Shown: positions 1-4,180 of the stretch, one piece after another
How the letters are laid out: every line of letters starts with the position of its first letter
Position numbering within the stretch: the first letter of the stretch is position 1
Source of the DNA: DASQEH01 sp035633755
Lineage (GTDB): Bacteria; Actinomycetota; Actinomycetes; Propionibacteriales; Nocardioidaceae
Direction of reading: 5' to 3'
DNA length: 6,297 nucleotides
Assembly: GCA_035633755.1 (NCBI GenBank)
Contig: DASQEH010000152.1
Coordinates: 1-6,297 of the forward strand
The notes under the pieces: generated by a model
The model's input: the letters and a program-made list of their open reading frames with translations, nothing else
What the model was told of the DNA's origin: nothing
The model's database searches: none
Program-made: the position numbers and the translations under genes

Positions 1-270
1 GGCGCGACGGTGGACAAGGCGTTCGTCCAGGACCAGCGCGGCGACGTTGCGGACGTGTCGTCGCTCATCAGGTCGCTGCACTCACAGTCCATCCCCGTCC
101 ACAACGCTGCCGAGGCCGGCGCCGGCTCGTGGCCGTACCCCGTCGGCCACCTCATGACGGCCATCCGACTCGGCTACGCCGTCCTCGACCGGGCAGCGCT
201 ACCGCGCACAGGGCCGTCGCCGGCGCAGCCGCCGAGCGGCACCCCGACACTGCCACTGGCCAACCCCTGA
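1..270 (+). CDS. C-terminal fragment of an unrecognised protein (5' end outside window)
   Basis: The reading frame is open from the first base (GGC GCG ACG GTG GAC) to a TGA at 268-270, so the gene very probably begins upstream of the window. The visible part is 89 residues. Codons up to about residue 70 have strongly G/C third positions, which supports real coding. The segment SIPVHNAAEAGAGSWPYPVG followed by HLMTAIRLGYAVLDRA looks like a folded C-terminal portion ending in a helix. It is followed by a low-complexity Pro/Ser/Thr/Ala tail of about 20 residues (PRTGPSPAQPPSGTPTLP). No membrane segment or catalytic motif is evident, and I do not recognise the family. An in-frame GTG at base 10 could be taken as a start, but it has no ribosome binding site in view and is unlikely to be the true one. 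Confidence 0.6.
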   Translation, partial: GATVDKAFVQDQRGDVADVSSLIRSLHSQSIPVHNAAEAGAGSWPYPVGHLMTAIRLGYAVLDRAALPRTGPSPAQPPSGTPTLPLANP

Positions 271-498
271 CCCAGCCGGGCAGGCCACTGGCCGATGCGT
301 CCGCAGGTGCGCCCGGATGAGGGCTGACCGAACCGCAGCGAGCATCTGAGACGACGGCGTTGCAGCCCAGCGGTTGGCTGCGGCGCCTGTAGCCGAGCAC
401 TTCGGAGTGCGGCGTTGCAGCCGAGCGGTCGAGGTGCGGCGTTGCAGCCGAGCGGTCGAGCTGCGGCGCTGCAGCCGAGCCGTTGCGGAGCGGCGCAC
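271..498. other. Intergenic gap with tandem repeats
   Basis: No convincing gene lies here. The first part holds a second copy of the 10-mer GCCACTGGCC (284-293; the other, at 252-261, is inside the upstream gene). The second part is filled by the tandem repeat described separately. The gap ends at the putative promoter of the DUF3097 gene. Frames through the repeat are open only because the unit is GC-rich. Confidence 0.6.
355..490. repeat. Imperfect tandem repeat, five units of 26-29 bp
   Basis: Five head-to-tail units start with CGGCG at 355, 381, 410, 437 and 464, with lengths 26, 29, 27, 27 and 27. A partial sixth (CGGCGC) begins at 491. The core reads CGGCGTTGCAGCCGAGCGG, then TCGAG and a short variable end. 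Units at 410 and 437 are nearly identical, while those at 355 and 381 have diverged most. Some units can pair internally, such as GCAGC with GCTGC in the 437 unit across its junction. A 27 bp period is in phase with codons, so one frame reads RRCSRAVE-like nonapeptides, but nothing indicates that this is translated. The array ends just before the -10 box at 499. Confidence 0.85.
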
Positions 499-511
499 TA
501 CCGTCTGGCTG
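499..511 (+). promoter_or_regulatory. Putative -10 element for a leaderless DUF3097 mRNA
   Basis: TACCGT at 499-504 fits the actinobacterial -10 pattern TAnnnT. It is followed by six bases and then the GTG at 511, so transcription would start on the start codon itself, as in leaderless mRNAs common in actinomycetes. No good -35 hexamer is visible at the usual distance, where the repeat array lies. Confidence 0.45.
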
Positions 512-1356
512 TGTCTGCAGACCAGTACGGTGCCGACGTTCTCTCGGAGGACTGGCGAGCCCCACGTCGAGGCAGGTCCCGTGACGTTGCGGCCGTTGCC
601 GGCCTGGTGGTGGAGGAGGTGACGACCGACTGGTGCGGTGAGATCGTCCGCGTCGACCGTGACCTGGACTGCGTCGAGCTGGAGGACCGGCGTGGGCGGC
701 GCCGCAGCTTTCCGCTCGGCCCGGGGTTCCTCCTCGAGGGGGCACCGGTTGTCCTGACCGCACCGCCACGCACCGCCCCGACGCCCAAGACCCGTACCGC
801 CTCGGGATCGCTGCCCCCGGCGGTGACGTCGGCAAGGGTGGCCCGGGCGAGCCGAATCTTCGTCGAGGGTCGCCACGATGCCGAGCTGGTCGAGAAGGTG
901 TGGGGTGACGACCTTCGCGCTGAGGGGGTCGTGGTCGAGTACCTCGGCGGGGTCGACGACCTGGCCGAGCAGCTGGCTGCGTTCAGGCCGAGCCGCGAGC
1001 GCCGAGCGGGTGTCCTGGTCGACCACCTCATCGCCGGGTCCAAAGAGAGCCGTATTGCGTCCGCCGTCACCAAGGATGCCGGCGGGGCTGTGCTTGTCGT
1101 CGGACATCCCTTCGTCGACATCTGGCAGGCGGTGCGACCAGAGCGCCTCGGGATGGAGCGTTGGCCGACGGTGCCACGGTCCATGTCATGGAAGCACGGC
1201 GTCTGTCAGCAGCTCGGCTGGCCCCATCGCGACCAAGCCGATATCGCCCGGGCGTGGCAGCGCATCCTGGCGTGCGTGACGACGTACGCCGACCTGGAAC
1301 CCGCGCTTCTGGGGCGGGTCGAGGAGCTGATCGACTTCGTCACCGACCCCGGCTGA
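511..1356 (+). CDS. DUF3097 family protein with TOPRIM-like motifs
   Basis: A conserved actinobacterial protein of unknown function, 281 residues from the GTG at 511, near the usual family length as I recall it. The N-terminus SADQYGADVL and EDWR (residues 2-16) matches the family opening. Residues 30-85 form a small beta-rich region (GLVVEEV, GEIVRVD, CVELEDR, FPLGPGFLLEG). A proline/threonine-rich linker follows at about 84-105. The C-terminal half has FVEGRHDAELV (117-127), VLVDHLIAGSKE (168-179) and VVGHPFVDIWQAVRP (196-210). The VEG-x-x-D and V-D-x-L elements resemble the acidic motifs of TOPRIM folds; that link is my inference. No signal peptide or membrane helix is present, so it is probably cytoplasmic. 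The frame is open upstream to 415, but that stretch is the tandem repeat and has no family similarity. DUF3097 genes often neighbour hemW; here hemW is about 1.6 kb away on the other strand. Confidence 0.88.
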   Translation: MSADQYGADVLSEDWRAPRRGRSRDVAAVAGLVVEEVTTDWCGEIVRVDRDLDCVELEDRRGRRRSFPLGPGFLLEGAPVVLTAPPRTAPTPKTRTASGSLPPAVTSARVARASRIFVEGRHDAELVEKVWGDDLRAEGVVVEYLGGVDDLAEQLAAFRPSRERRAGVLVDHLIAGSKESRIASAVTKDAGGAVLVVGHPFVDIWQAVRPERLGMERWPTVPRSMSWKHGVCQQLGWPHRDQADIARAWQRILACVTTYADLEPALLGRVEELIDFVTDPG

Positions 1357-1370
1357 CGACCGGTCGCCGG
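1349..1370 (+). terminator. Possible hairpin terminator spanning the DUF3097 stop codon
   Basis: CCGGC (1349-1353) pairs with GCCGG (1366-1370), and after one bulged T, GAC (1355-1357) pairs with GTC (1363-1365) around a 5-base loop. The stem overlaps the TGA at 1354-1356. There is no T tract after it, which is common for high-GC actinomycetes but makes the terminator call weak. Confidence 0.3.
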
Positions 1371-1394
1371 AGCTTCGCCGACGTGCTGCAGCGT

Positions 1395-1422
1395 TAGAAT
1401 GAGGTGACCACCGACCGAGGAG
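1395..1422 (+). promoter_or_regulatory. -10 box and Shine-Dalgarno sequence of the DUF4870 gene
   Basis: TAGAAT at 1395-1400 is a near-consensus -10 hexamer and predicts a transcript start near 1407. The upstream -35 region is weak (CTTCGC near 1373-1378). GAGGAG at 1417-1422 is a good ribosome binding site, four bases before the ATG at 1427. The small gene is therefore probably transcribed from its own promoter rather than only by read-through. Confidence 0.6.
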
Positions 1423-1426
1423 CCTC

Positions 1427-1840
1427 ATGTCCTACCCTTCCACTCCCCCACCCCTTCCGGGTAGCGCCGGGTCGAACGGTGGCGCTGTCTCCAGCCCTGA
1501 CCGGACGTGGGCGGCTGCTGCTCACATCGGAAGCCTGGTCGCTGCCTTCGTCGCGATGGGTTTCCTTGCGCCGCTCATCGTTCTGCTCGCCAGAGGCAAC
1601 GAATCGCCCTACGTCCGTCGCCACGCCGTCGAGTCGCTGAACTTCCAGATCTCGCTGCTCATCTACATCGCGGTCGCCTTCGTTGCGGTGCTGTTCACGC
1701 TGGGGATCGCCTTCCTCGTCGTGCTCCCGATCGGTGCCGTCGTGGCCTTGTTCGCGCTGATCGCGATCATCATGGCGACGACGGCGGCCAACCGCGGCGA
1801 CGACTTCCGCTACCCGCTCTGCATCCGCCTGGTGTCCTGA
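1427..1840 (+). CDS. DUF4870 domain-containing small membrane protein
   Basis: A 137-residue protein of the DUF4870 family, whose molecular function is not established. The first 27 residues are Pro/Ser/Gly-rich (SYPSTPPPLPG) and probably cytoplasmic. TWAAAAHIGSLVAAF leads into a first membrane helix (about 34-55). The loop RGNESPYVRRHAVESLNFQ (56-74) carries the family's characteristic HA-x-E-x-L-N-x-Q element. Two closely spaced helices follow, about 75-96 and 98-118, and the protein ends in FRYPLCIRLV, another typical family feature. There is no cleavable signal peptide. The ATG at 1427 is well supported by GAGGAG just upstream, and the length is normal for the family. It lies 70 bases after the DUF3097 gene and converges with the minus-strand hydrolase gene, whose stop is 54 bases away. 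Confidence 0.9.
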   Translation: MSYPSTPPPLPGSAGSNGGAVSSPDRTWAAAAHIGSLVAAFVAMGFLAPLIVLLARGNESPYVRRHAVESLNFQISLLIYIAVAFVAVLFTLGIAFLVVLPIGAVVALFALIAIIMATTAANRGDDFRYPLCIRLVS

Positions 1841-1843
1841 CGA

Positions 1844-1853
1844 CCGGATCCGG
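1844..1853. other. 10 bp perfect palindrome between convergent genes
   Basis: CCGGATCCGG is a perfect palindrome just after the DUF4870 stop, in the 54-base gap between two convergent genes. It could contribute to a bidirectional terminator, but it has no loop and no T tract, so this is weak. Confidence 0.2.
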
Positions 1854-1894
1854 CCGGGCTCACACCGAGGACACGGCGGCGCCGACGCCACGGA

Positions 1895-2695
1895 TCACCG
1901 TGCGCGATCCAGCCTGAAGGTCACCAGATAGGGGCGGTGGTCGCTGCCGGAGTACCGCAGGATCGCATGCCGGATCGGCGTGATATCGGGATCGACAGTG
2001 TGCGCCACGTAGTCGATCAGCCGCGTACGGCGAGTGCCCATCTTCGGCATGCCCAGCCAGCGGTAGGAAGCGTGCACGCCCATCTCTTGGAAGACCCGGA
2101 ACGGGAATCGCTCGTCGCGGACCTCGACATCGGAGCGATAGTTGACGTTGAAGTCGCCGCAGACAAGCACGATCTGGCCGGCGCGAACCCGAGACGTCAC
2201 CATGTCGGTCAGCACGCGCATGAGCGCCGCGAAGACGGCAAGCCGACGAGGGTGGTTCTCGTTCGGGTGACCCTTTCTCTCGATGGTGGCGACAGCGTGC
2301 GTGTTGAGGATGGCGATCGGCTGCCGGGAGGCTCGATGACGAACCAGGATCCAGGTGACGGTCTTCTCGGCGACGTCATTGCCGCCGGCTCCCTTCTCGA
2401 CGATCTGAGGGTCGGAGACATGGCGGAACCCTTTGTGGACCAGGCGGAGCTTGGCGCTGTTGTACAGAATCGGTGTCTCTCGCCGTCCACCGGGCTTACC
2501 CGCTGTGAAACCCGGCCGATGCGTACGCCAGGGGTGTGGGAGGTTGCGCAACGCTTGTCCGTGACCGTTCATCTCCTGCAGGCAGATCACGTCGACACCT
2601 ATTCGAATGAGCTTGAGGATGTCGGCCCGGATCGCCTTGGTGCGACGTCGGTGCAAGACGTTGAGGGTGCATACAGTGAGGGTCAGGTCCGGCAT
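1895..2695 (-). CDS. Endonuclease/exonuclease/phosphatase family hydrolase
   Basis: A 266-residue metal-dependent phosphodiesterase-fold enzyme of the EEP (exonuclease III/DNase I-like) superfamily. The full catalytic set is visible: CTLNV with Asn12, CLQEMN with Glu41 (metal ligand), ILNTHAV with His133, CGDFNVN with Asp181 and Asn183, RLIDYV (225-230), and the C-terminal SDHRPYLVTF with Asp252 and His253. It should therefore be active, but the substrate cannot be told: DNA, RNA, a phosphoinositide-like lipid or another phosphodiester are all known in the superfamily. No signal peptide or membrane anchor is seen, so a cytoplasmic location is likely. No extra DNA-binding domain is attached. 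The ATG at 2693-2695 has only a weak upstream GTAGG, but the N-terminal strand TLTVCTLNV begins right after it, fixing the start closely. It is transcribed in the same direction as hemW, 230 bases downstream. Confidence 0.88.
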   Translation of the reverse strand: MPDLTLTVCTLNVLHRRRTKAIRADILKLIRIGVDVICLQEMNGHGQALRNLPHPWRTHRPGFTAGKPGGRRETPILYNSAKLRLVHKGFRHVSDPQIVEKGAGGNDVAEKTVTWILVRHRASRQPIAILNTHAVATIERKGHPNENHPRRLAVFAALMRVLTDMVTSRVRAGQIVLVCGDFNVNYRSDVEVRDERFPFRVFQEMGVHASYRWLGMPKMGTRRTRLIDYVAHTVDPDITPIRHAILRYSGSDHRPYLVTFRLDRAR

Positions 2696-2735
2696 CGCCT
2701 ACCATTTCGCCGCAATGGCCCCCGTCAATCGCAGG

Positions 2736-2741
2736 ACTCTA
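2736..2741 (-). promoter_or_regulatory. Possible -10 box of the EEP hydrolase gene
   Basis: On the minus strand this reads TAGAGT, fitting TAnnnT, and would give a 5' leader of roughly 34 bases before the ATG at 2695. No clear -35 accompanies it. A TTGACG lies slightly downstream on the same strand but has no good -10 at the right distance. Tentative. Confidence 0.25.
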
Positions 2742-2767
2742 TTGAGTAATCGCCCAGGGGGCTAGTG

Positions 2768-2786
2768 CGACCACGCCGGGTGGTCG
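2768..2786. terminator. Perfect 7 bp hairpin between hemW and the EEP gene
   Basis: CGACCAC (2768-2774) and GTGGTCG (2780-2786) are exact inverted repeats around the loop GCCGG. The hairpin lies about 140 bases after the hemW stop and 73 bases before the EEP start. It could be a rho-independent-like terminator for the ligase-hemW transcript. It lacks a T tract, so an operator for a dimeric regulator is an alternative. Confidence 0.4.
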
Positions 2787-2890
2787 AACCGTGACGATGC
2801 GCCCATAACGGCCTCGGTGCGGGTGGAGGACGCGTCGCCTTGAACGAGACGCGCGACCCTCCCGAGGCGGCACTGCGCGACTGGGTTCAC

Positions 2891-2960
2891 TCAGGCGACG
2901 AGCTCGCGGACCACGGCGTCGGCCATCAAGCGACGAGTTCGCGGACCACGGCGTCGGCCA
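2891..2960. repeat. 35 bp tandem duplication at the hemW 3' end
   Basis: The unit at 2891-2925 and the unit at 2926-2960 agree at 33 of 35 positions, differing at the 4th and 13th bases. A further 7 bases, TCAGGCG, follow at 2961-2967, matching the first 7 bases of the unit at 2891. On the minus strand each copy encodes the HemW tail MADAVVRELVA and a TGA. The copy at 2926-2960 is translated as part of HemW. The other lies after the stop in a different frame, since 35 is not a multiple of three. Confidence 0.95.
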
Positions 2961-4179
2961 TCAGGCGGCCCTGCCGCGTCAGGACCAGCGACTGCGGCCG
3001 GACGCGTTGCCCTGCACCGCCGGACGACCCGTTCCGCGGAGCTACGACGAGGCCACGCGAAACCAGCCCCGCGACCGCTCTGTGTCCCGCCGGGTCCAGT
3101 GCGTCCAGGGACAATCCGGACGACAGCCGAGTCTCCAGCAGCACGCGTTCCGTTCGGCGTGTCTCGTCGTCCAGCACCTCGCGCCCCGCGGCGGGACTGT
3201 GGCCGTCGGTGAGGCGAGCGGCGTAGGCGGCTGGGTGCTTGACGTTCCACCAGCGCACCCCGCCGACGTGCGAATGCGCTCCAGGGCCGATGCCCCACCA
3301 GTCGGCGCCGCGCCAGTAGTGGAGGTTGTGTCGGCAGGCCGCGCCGGTCCGAGCCCAGTTCGACACCTCGTACCACTCGAAACCGGCCGCCTCCAGCATG
3401 GCGTCCGCACGTTCGTACTTGTCGGCGGCGTCGTCGTCGTCGGTGGCGGCCACGTCACCGCGCCTCACCTGACGAGCCAGCGCCGTCCCCTCTTCCACGA
3501 CCAGTGCGTAGGCGCTGACATGGTCCGGCTGCAGGGCGATCGCCGCGTCGACGCTTTGCTCCCAGTCCGCCAGCGACTCACCCGGAGTGCCGTAGATGAG
3601 GTCGACGCTCACCGAGTCGAAGCCACTCTCCCGGGCATCGGACACGACGCGCGGCACCCGAGCGGGATCGTGCGTACGGTCCAGCACCGCCAGCACGTGA
3701 GGCTGCACCGACTGCACCCCGAAGGAGATGCGGTTGATGCCTCCCGCGCGCAGCTGGTCCAAGTCGCGTCGGGTGACGCTGTCGGGGTTGGACTCGGTCG
3801 TGATCTCCGCGTTCGGCGCCAACCCGAACTCGCTGCGAACCGCAGCCAGGATTGAGATCAGGTGGTCGGGCGGCAGGAGCGTCGGGGTCCCTCCGCCGAA
3901 GAAGACGGTGTCGACGGGCAGGTTGACGTCGCCGAGGACGCGTCGAGCCAGTCGGATCTCCGAGATCGCAGCGGCCGCGTAGGTCGTCCGAGAGGCACCC
4001 GGCTGCGCCCCGAGCTCCGAGGCGGTGTACGTGTTGAAGTCGCAGTACCCGCACCGCACGCGGCAGAAGGGCACGTGGATGTAGACGCCGAACGGGGTGC
4101 GACCGAGTCCCGCCAGCGCGTGGGCGGGCAGAGATCCGTCCAGTGGCGGAGTGTCTCCGTCCGGGAGCGTGGACGGCAT
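2926..4179 (-). CDS. hemW: Radical SAM haem chaperone HemW
   Basis: A 417-residue member of the HemW family, radical SAM proteins that bind haem and deliver it to respiratory enzymes; they were formerly annotated as oxygen-independent coproporphyrinogen III oxidase. The 4Fe-4S cluster motif CRVRCGYCDFN has Cys39, Cys43 and Cys46, and the YCDF form is typical of HemW. FFGGGTPTLLP (93-103) is the SAM-binding glycine motif. ITTESNPDS (126-134), ISFGVQSV (151-158) and VDLIYGTPGE (192-201) mark the barrel. The HNLHYW signature (284-289), linked to haem binding in HemW, is intact, and a winged C-terminal domain follows. The protein looks complete and active in the cytoplasm. The ATG at 4177-4179 comes one base after the ligase stop (TGA-G-ATG), so translation is probably coupled to the upstream gene. 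The final codons are duplicated downstream (see repeat). Confidence 0.96.
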   Translation of the reverse strand: MPSTLPDGDTPPLDGSLPAHALAGLGRTPFGVYIHVPFCRVRCGYCDFNTYTASELGAQPGASRTTYAAAAISEIRLARRVLGDVNLPVDTVFFGGGTPTLLPPDHLISILAAVRSEFGLAPNAEITTESNPDSVTRRDLDQLRAGGINRISFGVQSVQPHVLAVLDRTHDPARVPRVVSDARESGFDSVSVDLIYGTPGESLADWEQSVDAAIALQPDHVSAYALVVEEGTALARQVRRGDVAATDDDDAADKYERADAMLEAAGFEWYEVSNWARTGAACRHNLHYWRGADWWGIGPGAHSHVGGVRWWNVKHPAAYAARLTDGHSPAAGREVLDDETRRTERVLLETRLSSGLSLDALDPAGHRAVAGLVSRGLVVAPRNGSSGGAGQRVRPQSLVLTRQGRLMADAVVRELVA

Positions 4180-4180
4180 C

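Larger units (their letters stand above)
2696..2890. other. Intergenic gap between hemW and the EEP gene
   Basis: I see no gene in this stretch. It holds the candidate promoter of the EEP gene and one perfect hairpin (2768-2786). The duplicated hemW tail begins just beyond it at 2891. Confidence 0.5.

Noticed and set aside
116..127. GCCGGCGCCGGC palindrome as a regulatory site
   Set aside because: It lies inside coding sequence and is explained by Ala/Gly codons in a GC-rich gene.
355..498. CRISPR array
   Set aside because: The 27 bp units are directly adjacent with no unique spacers between them, and no cas genes are nearby.
415..510. N-terminal extension of the DUF3097 protein
   Set aside because: The frame is open, but the residues are an artefact of the 27 bp repeat (QPSGR-type repeats), have no family similarity and precede a good leaderless start at 511.
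199..1107. Long minus-strand frame opposite the DUF3097 gene
   Set aside because: It is Arg/Pro-rich shadow sequence caused by high GC; the plus-strand frame has clear family motifs.
1937..2749. 270-codon plus-strand frame opposite the EEP hydrolase
   Set aside because: No family motifs; it is antisense to a gene with a complete catalytic signature.
2891..2925. Frameshift truncating HemW
   Set aside because: The second copy of the tail is out of frame, but HemW already ends properly at 2926, so this is a downstream duplication rather than a broken gene.
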